Part shown: one piece after another, positions 50,701 to 63,900 of the stretch
Layout of the letters: each line of letters opens with the position of its first letter
How positions within the stretch are numbered: the stretch's first letter is position 1
From: Chromobotia macracanthus
Taxonomy: Eukaryota > Chordata > Actinopteri > Cypriniformes > Botiidae
Assembly: GCA_036877525.1 (NCBI GenBank)
Contig: JAZGTH010000066.1
Span: 6,608,001-6,672,000 of the forward strand
Direction: 5' to 3'
Length of the DNA: 64,000 bases
Notes under the pieces: generated by a model
The model's input: only the letters and a program-made list of their open reading frames with translations
The model's database searches: none
Told to the model about the DNA's origin: nothing
Position numbers and translations under genes: made by a program

Positions 50701-50866
50701 AGGAAGCGACACGATTTCATTCATTTCAACGGGAGTCTGTCGACTTCCGGGTACACAAGCGAAGGTGAGTTCGACTTAAAGCGGCGCTGCGCAGACCGAC
50801 CGGCGGAGCCTTCCGTTCTTACATCGCTCTCACAAGACGTTGCATCGCCGCTTTAAGTCGCACATA
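50701..50866. repeat. GC-rich inverted-repeat element, unclassified
   Basis: A GC-rich island in AT-rich DNA. CGACTTAAAGCGGCG (50772-50786) and its exact complement CGCCGCTTTAAGTCG (50846-50860) enclose 59 bases; pairing continues inwards after one mismatch (TGC/GCA). Just upstream, GGAAGCGACA (50702-50711) nearly pairs with TGTCGACTTCC (50738-50748). It could be a miniature transposon, a relic of a structured RNA, or a regulatory palindrome. Family not identified. Confidence 0.5.
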
Positions 50867-51146
50867 CCTATAATGACCCCTATAATGTGAGCGTGTCCAG
50901 CAGATTATAAAAATGATGCGTGGTAATCTGGATTTATCCAAGTAACTTGTCGTTTGCTCTCTCGACTGAAAGAGGCCGCCGTGCGAGGAAAATATCGCAG
51001 TTCGTACACTTCAGTGATGATGATTAACTATGCCTCGCTCTCATTTATCTGCCTTACATAGACCATAGGGCAAATGTTACGTCACCTAATTAATATTTAT
51101 TAGTTGATAAGATTTACACACTATTTTCTCATTGCTTTAAAAGTTC

Positions 51147-51191
<45 letters not shown>

Positions 51192-52050
51192 AATGAAAAT
51201 AAACAAAATTGATTCATTTTTATGTATGCAAAGTATTGTAATTCAAACATATACAAATATATTAAATACAAATTATTGTTAAGATAGAGCAAATAGTCTT
51301 GAAAGCTCATTGGTCAATATAGCGTTAAAGTCATGATAAAATACACAATATGGTAATAGTTACTGCGAATATTACTGTGCACTGACGTTTGTTATTGTTT
51401 ACGTGTCAGGGACTACATCTTCTAGCGGAAGGATGCCACGTGAACCGGAAGTTGCAGCCAACTTTAGTGTTACAGAATTCAAATTTACATCGACAGATGA
51501 GGGGCGTGGCTTGTTTTTTCCCCTGGGAATTGATTGGCTGTAGAATAGCATGACTTTCAAAGCTCGCAGCTGACTGATTGTTGGGAGTGGTTAACAGCTC
51601 CGCCCAAGCCGTCAGACTGACGTCATCAGAGAAGGTCTGCCATTCCAGAGGGGAAGTACATTTTCAGATTTTGATTAAAGTTTATGAGGGCCCATAAATT
51701 AAAAAAATAATGACGTGCACAAATGATTAATTTATGATAAACTCTGACATATACAAAATCCATAAAGAAAATAAGATTAGTATATTTTTTATTTCATGGT
51801 GACTACTGAAGAAGACTTGACAGGAGATCCCTAAAAAAGTACTATTACTAATTTCATATGCAAAGAAGTTAGCCAACCATTAAAAAGCTTATTTAAATAT
51901 ATACGTCTTAAAGGTACAGTAGTACAAACAGAACACTCGTGGAAATCTAAACAATGACTATTTTTGGACCAAGAAACCTTAACTAACATTAGTTATAAGT
52001 GCACCTAAGGGGGGAAAATAATAAAATGGTACAAAAGTGCAGAATATGAC
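50867..52050. other. intergenic, small CpG-rich patches
   Basis: AT-rich, with some CpG between 50880 and 51010 and a moderately GC-rich patch at about 51400-51660. A TA/TG microsatellite lies at 51147-51189. No exon is supported. Confidence 0.35.
51147..51189. repeat. (TA)n(TG)n compound microsatellite
   Basis: About seven TA units followed by about 14 TG units. Confidence 0.9.
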
Positions 52051-52300
52051 CCCATTAAGTGAACTGCTGCAGAAAGCTTTCAGTGAGAATTCACCAGCAG
52101 AGCAGTCATTAGTCTATCTGCTAGAGCACACCGCCAGGGCAATTTCTCCCTGCTCAGAACCCAATTAAAGGTCTCTGTATGTTTCTCAATCCCAGAGGCC
52201 TGTTTGGCAGATGGCACAACCCATCAATGGGCACAGCTGCAGCCCAGACCCTAACAAGCCTGGCATTAGTGAGGGTATTTCTGAGACCAGGATGCTACAG
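52051..52300. promoter_or_regulatory. candidate conserved non-coding element
   Basis: Non-repetitive block including CTGCTAGAGCACACCGCCAG, GAACCCAATTAAAGGTCTCT and GGCACAACCCATCAATGGGC. No convincing frame. Listed because of its complexity in a gene-poor flank. Inference only. Confidence 0.2.
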
Positions 52301-53210
52301 ACTCTCATCTACACCTCATTCAACCCCGTCAACCATGATTAGTATTGGGCTGGTAGCATCCAAATATATAATGAGCTGCTTTACAACTGTAAAAGGTCTG
52401 TTTATATGTATACACATTCAAATGTGTGTTCTGTACAAATATGCATAAACAAGGGTGTGGTGTGTGCAGTATGATAGCTAAACCAGACTTTGGCAAACCT
52501 GTGCAGAGGATTAGAAGCTTCATCTAGCAAGCTTCCCAAAATTGATCCATCTGTTGCCCCTTGATCTAGACCCAGACATGGGTGGCCCAGCCTCAGTGTT
52601 TATATCTTCATAATGGGTCCCTCCATAAAGACATAGATTCGTTACTAAAATCTGCCATACAATCAATAAAGCAATAAATCACTTGAGGTGTGTTATAGTG
52701 ATTTTTTCACAGCATAAAATAGAGTGTCTTGAGTGGCTTGTTGCTGCCATTAAACAACAGCAACAACAATATAATGGTCAATTAATTTTTAAAAATATTT
52801 TATATATTTATTTATATATATTTTTTACTAAAAGACAAGAGAAAATAATTTTATTGTTATGTATTTTATTATCTTTAAATACCTAAAATTATATATAGTA
52901 GTGTAACAGAACTTGACCCCGTGAACTAATCTAATACCAGCGTTTTTTTGATTGTAACAGTGAAAGATCTTTCTCAGGGTGGGCCGGTTCAAGAGCTGCT
53001 ACAATGAACAGGGGGTTTAGAAACAATATCAAAAGCCCATTCCCTTCAGCCATCTGTGACTGCATCTGAGCCCGGACTGACGGGCTTCACACTTACCAAG
53101 TGTGAAATTAGCATGTGTGTACTGACTGTTTGTGTGTATGTGGAAAAACACTGAGGGTGGGGGGAGTCTGATTAAATCAGTTGTGTGTGTGTGTGTTTGG
53201 ACTATGTTAT
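52301..53210. other. intergenic, no gene seen
   Basis: AT-rich non-coding sequence with a GT run at about 53180-53197. Confidence 0.35.
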
Positions 53211-53530
53211 GGTGTCATGATTGTGTCAGTGTGTGATTTGTCCCAGTGGAAGGCACAGGTGTTAGCATTGACTCCCAGTGGCCTGGGAGTCTACAGCCGA
53301 CTGGAATCCGATCTGTGATGGCCCTCCTCCGTGATATGTTAATTAACCTTCACTGCCAGTACACCATTCTCCAGTTTTGGGGGTTGGTTCACATCAACAA
53401 ATGGCCTTAATTGACTATTAAACTTCACTCGGCGGCCCATGTGACCTGACCCCTTAGCCCCCCTTAGCCCTGACCTCTGACATTGTGCCTGCTCTGATAT
53501 CTGTCTTTGGTTGAGAATTAATCATGGGCT
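53211..53530. promoter_or_regulatory. candidate conserved non-coding element
   Basis: Non-repetitive GC-richer block including CTGACCTCTGACATTGTGCC, TATGTTAATTAACCTTCACT and GGCCTTAATTGACTATTAAA. Contains homeodomain-type TTAATTAA and nuclear-receptor-like TGACCT cores. A regulatory role is inferred, not shown. Confidence 0.25.
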
Positions 53531-54150
53531 GTGTTCAAAATGGAATACTTGCACAGTGGTTACTAAATACACATTTAATGTGTGACAATGATATGATTTT
53601 CTTTGATTTATGTTTGAAAATGCCATATCAGTTATTCAGTGTTGTTTTGCCCTTTTATTCCCATTTGTCTAATCAAATAATCACATTACTGTTTATTTTT
53701 CAAAATGGAAATAGAAGGTCAAGTCAAACGCATTGCATTGTGGCATCAAGTATCCTTCGTGTGGCTGGCACTGTACACATTTTGAAGTGAATTCTAGTGT
53801 TCTAAACTGAATAGGTTTAAGGAACACATTTTCATATTTATGTCAACCAAGTGTGAAAAACTAAAGCAACTGAGCATCAAAAATGATGATGTCTGAAGCT
53901 CATATCAGGCAGTAAGCATTCAACTCTAGATTTAATACACTATTTTTATTCATTCTCTTTTATAGCAGCGTCATTACCATGAGTGGTGATTGATAACATC
54001 GCCTCTTTAATCACATTTTATTCTCATTGTGAGGGTGTAAGTCATGAGATGCAATGAGTTTTCCTGAGTAAAGCTTTTTTTTAAGAACATTTGGAAATGG
54101 ACTATAGTGACTGCAGGGGATATATAAATACATAGATTTGTTTCATTAAA

Positions 54151-54153
<3 letters not shown>
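53531..54153. other. intergenic, no gene seen
   Basis: AT-rich non-coding sequence with no repeat family recognised. Confidence 0.35.

Positions 54154-54216
<63 letters not shown>
54154..54216. repeat. (CA)n microsatellite
   Basis: About 31 uninterrupted CA units. Confidence 0.95.
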
Positions 54217-54221
<5 letters not shown>

Positions 54222-54687
54222 TCAAAAGTGACTTCCAGTGCATTGGGGTTTACATTTTGCCAATATATAAATTCCATGGGAATCAAACCCAAGCATTGGG
54301 AATGCCACAACAAGAGCATTTTCATTAAGGGTGACAACATGATATTTAACCTGTCTGTTTCATGGTGTGAAATATATTGTTTATTGTTTGTTTTTTTAAG
54401 AGAGCCATCATATGAGGTTCCCCTGCAACACACTTCAGACATTTAAAATAAGATCTTTGATATTGGGGTTGAACTGTCCAGGAACATGAAAAATGATACA
54501 ACAGCTGCTCCATTTCTTGAAAATCACAATTCTGCTTCTGTTCCATTTGATTCTGTCACACAGAATATAAAAGACTGCCTTTCTTTCAACTCCAGAAGAT
54601 TGAATGTGGAGTTGAGTGGAGACATTGACTTGAAATATGGAAAGGTAATTGTTGCAATAGTGACGAAATAACAGGAAGGAAAAATGT

Positions 54688-54691
<4 letters not shown>
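54217..54691. other. intergenic, remnant of a SINE end
   Basis: CCATGGGAATCAAACCCAAG at about 54273-54292 resembles the inverted box B of the tRNA-Ala-like SINE. No gene. Confidence 0.3.
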
Positions 54692-54779
<88 letters not shown>

Positions 54780-54783
54780 TATA
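54692..54783. repeat. (TA)n microsatellite
   Basis: About 40 TA units, nearly uninterrupted. Confidence 0.95.
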
Positions 54784-57700
54784 GTTTTAGACATATAGTT
54801 TTATCATTTGCTGTATAAAAGGGAACATAATATAATAAACACTTGATTAACATGTATGATACAGTGATCTTAATATGTTAGCTAACTTACTCTTATATAT
54901 GCTATGTGGCTTCCACTTTGCTTTATCCGTATGGCTTTATGATCCTGTTAGTTTCTATTGAATTAAAAGTCCCTCGGATATTTACTCTTGTTGAATATCA
55001 TGTTTAACTTGAAAATAAACCAGATTACAGAACTTAACTAAATATACTATTTCATGTTCACTTTAAATGTCTACGTGGAACCTTGGGAAATGTTTGCATT
55101 ATATTTTATTTTTCATTGATGATTTTAAGATACTGGTAAAACATTTTTAGTTACAAATGAGTTCAACATGAAGAGCAGACTAAGATCAGGGCTGGTCTCC
55201 TAACCAAGATGGGTCTCGAAAGCTTCAGCTCTGCTAACAGCTCATTTGTCAGTATCTCCAGCTGATTTCTATTAGGAGAGACCATTAGCCTCCTGAATTC
55301 AACCTTTTACTGCAGGAGTAAGTGAGTGCCTGTGAGCAGCCATGTCAAAACCAATCACACAACAGTCTCCAGATATACTGTGTTGTTAGCTTGTGTTAGC
55401 ACTGCATAGACAATAGATACACAGTGACTGGGGCTCATCCAGGAATGAGGCTATAATTATATCCACATTTTTAGGTCAGATTAACTGATTTATAGCCCAA
55501 ATCTTGTTAAGCACTGGGGTCAATTTATTTTGCCTTTTACAGTAATGAAACCTGAATGCCTAACACTGATCTTTAACACCATATTTTAAACTCCTAATAA
55601 GTTTATACTGTTCTTGATATATTTATACACACAGAGATTTGTTTCACTATGTTACAATACCTTATATATTTTACACTGTATCTAATAGACTGTAAAAACA
55701 CTGTTTTCACACTGTCTTCAACCTAACTCTCACAATAATTTGTCTTTTTAGCATATTTGAGAGGGCATGTTAATTAAAAGTTGGCCATCACAAATATACT
55801 GTACCCAAATCTGTACAAACACAAGACTTCTGCATTCATACAATAATTGTCAAAATCAACATAATAAGAATTAGCATTAAGACTATTGATTTATTGTAGC
55901 AAATTGGTTCATTCGAACCGTTCCGTTTCAGTATTGCTTTAAAAGAACAGATTCATCATATTGGAATCAGACATCATTACTCAGAACTCAGTGAAACGTT
56001 CAAAATCATTCCAGTACCAATATATTCCTCAGTTCACAAGACAGGAACCTACAGCCACAAACAGACAAACAAATGTGCAACGCTCCCCTGATAAATGTTG
56101 TCGTAACAGCAGGGGGCTCTTAAAAGTGCCTAGTGTTGCAGCTTTTTCACTCCCTCTCTTTCTCGCCCTGCTGGAAATCCATTAAACGTAAACACAGAAA
56201 GCTCGGGGGTTATGATAATGACAAAAGTGCACAAATAAAGCTCCCTGAAATTGTAAAATCTTTGAAAGGCTGTGCACAGACTCCAGCCAAATGGCAAAAA
56301 CTATAAACTCAATTAGCTGATACTTCTAACTGCTCCTTTGGCTCAAGGCCTCATGGGTAATGCTTTTAAAATAGAAACCATAATGGTTTATTTTTGCATT
56401 AGCCTTAATAATAGCACCCTATTAATGGTTCATTTTAGTCTGCTTTTTCTGGGGAATGTCAATAAAGTTAAACTTTTTGGTCCAAGTGTCAACTTAAAAC
56501 GTGACAACAAACTCATAATAGAAAGCAGAAGAAAAACTCATTAAGGAAGAACTGTATACTGGAACATATGAGTGTAATTATGTGTGTATACATTACACAT
56601 GTGTGCATAATGTTTCATAGCAGTGAATGCTTTGTGTAATATAAATACTGTTAATAAAATCCGCTTTTACTGCAAACGTTTAAATTCATAGTATGTGTGA
56701 TGGCTGGTTAGCTTCAGCTGTTAGCCCCTGATGCTAAGATACCAAAACTACAATGTTTGGCAGACAAAAAAGTAACTTTCTTCATTTAACAATCAAATTC
56801 TGATTGATGAAAAGCATTCTGATGCAATGACGTATTTACACCACGCAGAGATGTTCGTCTAATATGATGTTATTGCATGAATGCATGAACCTGCATGAAT
56901 GTGAACGTTTGCCACAAAAATGACAGTATTAAAAAAAATGAACCGCATGCGTTCGGATACAAAGTCAAACCTTGTCATGATTTATAACAACACGAGCAGC
57001 AGTGCAGCTGTTTAGAGCCCACTCTCAGTTATTGACATCACAGAGTTTACTGGCATTTTGGTACTTATGTGTGAATGGAATCTTACCAGTAAAAAGACAA
57101 AATGCTGTTACTTGTGTGAATGGCCCATCTGTGTATTTACCAGTAAAGTTATTATGGCAATTTACTAGTAATTTACCAGGATTACTGTGTGAAAGGGGCT
57201 ATTAGGTTTGAAGGAGGGGGGCCTCTTCCTAAACACTTTGTTCCAGGATCTTTTGTAGTTTCAACCCTGGAAGCACCACAATACTTTTTATAAAGTAAGA
57301 AACAAATCTTTACTCCTTTACATTGTCGCCTGCCTCTAAAGAAACAGCTGGTTTCATTGCACATAGTTTTGAAAAATATTATCATAAAAATGACCCTGAA
57401 CAATTTGCTTTTACGGCAGTTGTGCTCTAGATCCAGTCATCCATATCTAAAATTAACCCATATTTGTCTCCTTCAATAATTACATCCAGTTTTCAGCCAC
57501 AAGTCCTGCATCTGTGTTTTTTCTGTTCTAATAGACTCTTGTGGCCTCAGGTTTGTGCTTGTGTCCAGGTGTCATAGTGTATAAGGGTGAGGATGGGCAG
57601 AATTTGAGGCTAATTGGTGTTAATGCACCATCTGCTGAACAATGTAGCAGACAGGCCTAGTCAAAAGACTGAGGGATCATCAACATCATGGGGTCAAAGG

Positions 57701-58027
57701 GGCAGAGTCAAAGAAAGATATGTAAATATATATGAAGTCAACAGATACACAATAGGCACAGTTACAATTTATTTATTATCTGTTTGTTGTAAGTTTTTGC
57801 AGTGATCTTTTAAAACACTTCATCTACACATCTCTAGTAATCTAATTATATTGAATGTTTCGTTTCCACAAAAACTTTATAGGTAATTTTTAGGTAATTT
57901 TTTCCTACAGCTTTAATTACTATAAATGGCAGGAAATTTCTAAAAACAATGTCTGAAAATATTTTATTTTGTTCACCTGTGAGATTTGAAAGCTCTGTAT
58001 TTGCTATTTATATATAAACATAGCCAC
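54784..58027. other. intergenic, no gene seen
   Basis: AT-rich non-coding DNA. A more complex patch at about 55190-55340 (for example GATTTCTATTAGGAGAGACC) might be regulatory. No exon or RNA gene is supported. Confidence 0.3.
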
Positions 58028-58218
58028 ACACACACGCACGCGCACGCACACACACACACACACACCGCAGGTCTTTCTTTCTATAGTAACAGTTGGAGAG
58101 CGGCTGTGTCATTCTCCAGGGAGTTTGGGGGAGGTACAGCTGACACTTGACTCATAATACTGAGCCAATAGAAACAGAGGGCAGGACACAGGGCAGTGTG
58201 TGTGTGTGTGTGTGTGTA
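58028..58218. repeat. (CA)n with CG interruptions and (TG)n microsatellites
   Basis: A CA run with CG interruptions at 58028-58065 and a TG run at 58197-58218, about 130 bases apart and complementary to each other. Confidence 0.85.
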
Positions 58219-60610
58219 TGGGGGGTTGGGTACCCCCTTAATTTTGTAAAGTTTAAAACAAATAGTATATGAGAAACCTTATTTTACCCTACACCCTGAC
58301 ACTGTCACACACAATATTCTTACATTCAAACAATGTTTTAGTTTGTTTGTTTGTTTTGTATTATACCAATTTTTTTTCAAAGATTATGGTCTTGTTGATT
58401 AAATGAAAACAGGATGTGAAATACAATATAACTACAGTACAACATGACACAGTATGACAGAACATTGTAATACTTTACCCATTCCACACACATATGCAAG
58501 TGCAAAATATGACAACAATATATACTCTGTGCCCAAGAAGTTATTTTGATATGTCACAATTTTTTTTTTATTTCATCTTTCTTTACTAGGCGGGTATATT
58601 GTCGTGTTTTGATTGCTTAGATCAGCAGTTCCACATGGTTAGTAATGACTCTAAAGCAGACTGCGCAGAGTGACTGTAAGTTGGATGAGATGTAAACATG
58701 ACAGCTGCTAGACAGTCGGTGAGGACAGAAACACGATAACAGTTGGTGAGTATGGATGCGTGCAGACTCAGCAGGGTACAGTAGGTGTAATAAAGTGATG
58801 AGCACTAAAGCACTGTTTGTAATGAATAAAGTACAGGCCAGTCAGTTTTGAAGTGGGCAGCAGATAACAGGCAGCTTCACCATGGTAATACTATGGTATT
58901 CTGGTCATGGTAATATGGAATACATAATGGTTTTACTGTGGTTTTATCCAATAATATCACTGTACCATAGTACCACCACAGTACCGTATTGCATGTGTAC
59001 ATTACTATGCACAATATCATTCCATTGCTGTTGCTATTTTAAATGACATTTGTAATAATTAACCATTTCTATAATCGGCACATACTATACGATACATTCG
59101 AACACATACTATAATCGGCTCAATGTTACAAAAGCCAATAACAAAGCTAGGTTAACATATAAGATGAGCACTTTAAAACAACATATTAGGATGAAAACAT
59201 GCCCCACCCAGATCACATATTATGGCCAAACAAAGGGTTTAATCCAGTAAGAGCAATTTTAGATAAGGGGTCTAGAGTATCCTGCAGGGTGTAGCCTATC
59301 ACCTGTTCTCATAACAGCTGTCAGATTAGTAGCAGGTAAACCTCTACACCAATAAAACTCATCACACAGAGCCGCTGTGTGAGAATCCTACACCAGTCAA
59401 CAAAAGAGTGATGGGTAACATTGTTGCTGCTGTTGTTAGATTAACTATTTGCTTATTTGTTCGCTTGTTATTTTTGTTTAAATGGTAGTCTGTTTACTAG
59501 ATTTGTACATTTTAGCCCTTTGCTATATAGTTGCTAAGGTGCTGCTAGGTGGTTGATATGTGGTTACTTACGAGTAACATTTAAAATATTAAGTACACAA
59601 AATCAGAAATTTTAGCTCTTTTTACACCAACAAAAAAGTATCATGGTAATACCACTGTACTAAACAGTACAGTACACTATGCAAAACACTATACTGTACT
59701 AGAGTAATACAATAGTATTCTTTATAGTACCATGAAGTCTTTGGAGTATCATGTAAATACCATGCAATACCTGTATGAATATGATAATGATGTGTCATGG
59801 TATATGATAATTATGATCAACTAAGGCATATATGTGAATACATTTTTAAACATAAAATTTAAAAGGATTACTACTGTACCTATAATCAATATACAATGAA
59901 TATAATAAGAACAGAGCTGTATGGGCACTGTACTGCTCATACATGCATGTAATCTCCTTTAGTGTGAGTGTATAATGCAATGACATTTCCACTGGATTGG
60001 TGGAGTGCAGGTAGAAGACATTTTAAATGGCAAACAAGAATATAGGTATGCAGACTGACAGCTAAACTTTGAAAACAGGATCAGAGTAATAAACGGGTGG
60101 AAACTTTATTACATATTATACTTTATTATAATATGGATACTGAACTTAGTTGTTTTTTTTTGATAAAAGACTGAAATACGAAGCTTTTAGTGGGAGGTCA
60201 TTATACTTGTAAAACACCCCGTAGACTTCTCAGGGCTTTTACCCACTACATACTTAAAGCTACTGATTGTCATTCAATTAACCAGGTATAGAACCTCAGT
60301 CCTATCCTCTCAGCCTGAAACTAAACCACTAGTAGCCTTTAACCACACTATTGTTACTCACCCGAGATCAGAAACATACAGGCACACACTTATTGAAGAA
60401 CCAAGCTCTGCTTAACTGAAGCATTTAAAACATGTTGATGTGTATATCACCAAATAAACACCATCTGTTGTGCCTTTAATACAGGAAAAATACACTAAAT
60501 TATTTATCACCAAGAGCAACCATAGACAACCATCACACACTAACATTATTGGATCCAGAATAATCTGCCCCCAATGAAAATTCCAACGTCACAATGGTTT
60601 CCTCCCTAAT
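58219..60610. other. intergenic, CCATGGTA-type palindromic repeats
   Basis: Clusters of CATGGTAATAC / ACCATAGTACC style short palindromic repeats at about 58880-58990 and 59640-59770, and a GTTGCTAAGG piece at 59525-59570. These are common dispersed repeats in cyprinids. No gene. Confidence 0.4.
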
Positions 60611-60900
60611 ACAATGTTATTGACCCAATCATTAATTCTGTACTTAATTATCTGAGATACTCTTTCACAGCGTTCTGCACGAGAGCCGATCTCAGAACAT
60701 CAGATCTGTGCCCACCTGCTGGCTACTTGCCCCACGCCGAGAGTGCCAATTGGCAGCAGTGGGCATGTAAAGCAGAGAGCAGATGGAAGCCGAAGAGAGG
60801 TCAGTCCAGCACTGAGAACCTCAAACGAGGTTCATTCGAGCAGGTGATTATCAGACCCTCCCCGCATTATCATTGCAGGGTTATAGAGTTTTAAATTTCA
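60611..60900. promoter_or_regulatory. candidate conserved non-coding element
   Basis: Non-repetitive GC-richer block including GTGCCAATTGGCAGCAGTGG, TACTTAATTATCTGAGATAC and GCAGGTGATTATCAGACC. A palindromic NF1-like GTGCCAATTGGCA is visible. A regulatory role is inferred only. Confidence 0.25.
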
Positions 60901-63900
60901 GCAAACACACTGCAGGTATGTGCTTGGGGTTACGTCCTCATTTTAAAGCTTGTTGTTGGTAATGTTGTTGCTTTCCATAAAAGCAGAGTTCAAAATACTG
61001 TCCGAAACTTTTACTTAAAAAATAAAGTACAACTTTTTAACCATGTGTTAATTACAAAAGCTTTAAGATTCAGAAAATGTTTTTCTCAGGGGTGTTAAAA
61101 CAAATAGGTGTGTGGTTGTGCTTTATATTTATATGTGGTTTCCAATTTTGGTAACACTTCTACCCTAATTTGGAACATGTGAACGCTTTCAGTTTGTTAC
61201 ATCTTTAATTCCTCATAAACATTTTGGAAACAAGTTAAATGGTTAAGCTTGACAAATCCAATCAATATGTGAAAAAAAGATTTTTCATTTACAGGGTGAC
61301 ATGTAAAAGTGACATCATCATGATGTTGGAAGATTTTTAATAACCCTTTTTTAATAATAATCAAAAGCATTTCTGTTTAATTGAATACAGATTTAACAAA
61401 TTATGCCATTTTTTACTGTGTGACATTAATTGCTTAAATACAAGGACATAACACCACAACTAAACTAGCTTTGTTTCATGCTTTTATTTCGTTTTTGTTT
61501 TATTTTATTGTGCGCATCGAGCAGTTCTCAAAGAAGAACAAGGACTTTGTGATGCTACAGCTTTGATTTAAGCAATAGGACACCAGTTTGGGCCTGTTTA
61601 TGAAATGTGTCTGTTCTAGATGCTGCTAGAACAGCAGACACTGCTTTTGCTTGAGGCAAAAGAGGAAATGAGTAATTAGAGCACAAATGTTCTGGCTACA
61701 CTGTTCTTTACAAAAGACAACATTTACTCTCGGGCAAATACACATGGGCTACTGAAACACAAAACAACACGCAAATTAGCTTAACGCCATGGATCTCATT
61801 CAAAGGTTCTGGGTAATGTGTCTTTTAGGCATCCAGCATCAGCCACACTACCCAAACTGTACCCCAGCTTATCTTATTTATCCAGAATATTTCCATTTAA
61901 CATGGGTGTGTGTTTTTTCATTTTCTAATGAAACAAATGAGCTTAGAAATGAGCAGACACATACACACCCAATTACCCTGGTTCTGAGGAAAGTGCATAA
62001 TAAACCAGAACGGTGCTGTCACAACTTGTTAAACCAGCAATTTTTCACGGAAGCAAAGTCAGTCGTGCGTGCATCTGCTTCTTCTCCTGCCCCCTGTTGG
62101 GTATTAAATGAATTACACTCGAATATTAGTGTGTATGGAAATGAATGCAACCATATCATAATAAAACAAATCGACAAAATCATACAATTGACATTTAAAG
62201 ATACGCTAAACAGAGACTAAAGTAAGTCACTACGTTACCAAGAAAATATAAAGATTTGCTTATTGTGTTTAAACACTGCATGAATAAATAACATTGCACA
62301 ATCAGTCTTTCTGGAAATAACTTAACTTAGAAGTATTGAAGTGGATTATTTAGAAATGGTGCATACACCAGACAAAGCATAATAAATGTTCAAACACATT
62401 CACACATTTAGGAAAGTAGTTTAGTATGCATACGAGAAACAAAAACTGCTGGTTTTGTTTTATTGCGACAATACTATGCACTTGGGCTCAACAGGTATTC
62501 TTTATCTGTAACAAACAGGAAAAGGTGGGAGCTGTATATGTGTTTAACAGCAAGTGCGATAAGCAAGAGGCATCTGATAATGTGGAGACCTACATGGCGC
62601 CACCATGATCTCATGTTTCTTGGATCTGATAGGGAGAAATGTCAGGTCATTCTGGGGGTCGATGTCTGTACTCCTGGCTTTCACAGTCAGCTGATGCAGC
62701 AGTCCAGTGTACTGCACTTTGCTGGAGCTGTCTAGTGTTGTTTTGATGGGAATGCCTCAAATGGGTTCAAACAATATTTATCAGATGTATAGATCTGGGA
62801 AGATCTGCTAGATCGTATTTATAAATAACTGAATTATGAGTGAATGGATGAATTAGTTTTACTTGCCTTGACATTTACCTTAGTTCTAGATTAGTGGCCA
62901 TAGTTTAACTGTGGTATTCGTAGGAAGACCGTAGTAACCACAGGAAAAATAACTTTTGTTTAATAGCTGTAGTTTTCTATTAAAAATCAAGCAAATTACA
63001 AACTATAACTACAACTCTCTTAGCTTTTAAGGTAGTAATATGATACAGAGTTACAGTAAAGCCATTGTAAAATTAGGCTACCTTCTTCATTAACGACTAT
63101 TGTGCCAATAATGGCTCTGAATTCTCTTTAAAGTGTCCATGACTTCAGCCTAAAATATAGCATAAGAGTGACAGCAGAGATGAGCAGAACAGACATATAA
63201 ACACAATCGTAATAATAATGATTCACACAGCTGTATTTTGTATGCAAACATGTAGGCCTACGGAGTATAATACCCTGCATAAAATAAGTGATTATATTAA
63301 ATATTATTATTTTACAGTAACGGCCTTGGTCGATTTTTACACAGATAACAAATATATTCAAAAACTAAAGCGATAATATATCAAACTGTAACAAAGTTGT
63401 GGAAGACAAAAAGTGGGTAAATATAGGATTTATTTAGGGGCCATTAGCTTTTGAACCGACAACCGCACCCTACAGGAATTATCCCGCTATACAATCACGG
63501 GCTATATTATACAGTCCATTCATTTCAGGGCATACACATATCTTATTACATTACTGTATATACATATAGATACCTGAGAGTGGTATTTAAATTATTAAAA
63601 CCTGTTTACTATTTTATTTATGTCTATACTTCTAAATATACCTTTTAAACACAGATGATAGTTTGAATCACTGATGTTTGTTGTGGTACATTAGGGTATT
63701 TTAATTTAATACTTATAAATTACTATATACTATAAATTAAAAGCATTACTTTAACAAAATGGTTTACCTAAACTGGAGTACTTTACAATAATGCATCCAT
63801 GATGAACCCTGTTGCACAATCAAATACTTTTATTTTTGTAGATAACATTTAAACTCATTTCGAAATACATTCATACCATGTAAAAGTTGAATGTATTTTT

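Noticed and set aside
54435..54853. Frames rich in Tyr-Ile repeats
   Set aside because: Translation of the long TA microsatellite.
61789..62220. 143-codon + strand frame
   Set aside because: No recognisable domain, no promoter-like context, no splice-site support; composition fits AT-rich non-coding DNA.
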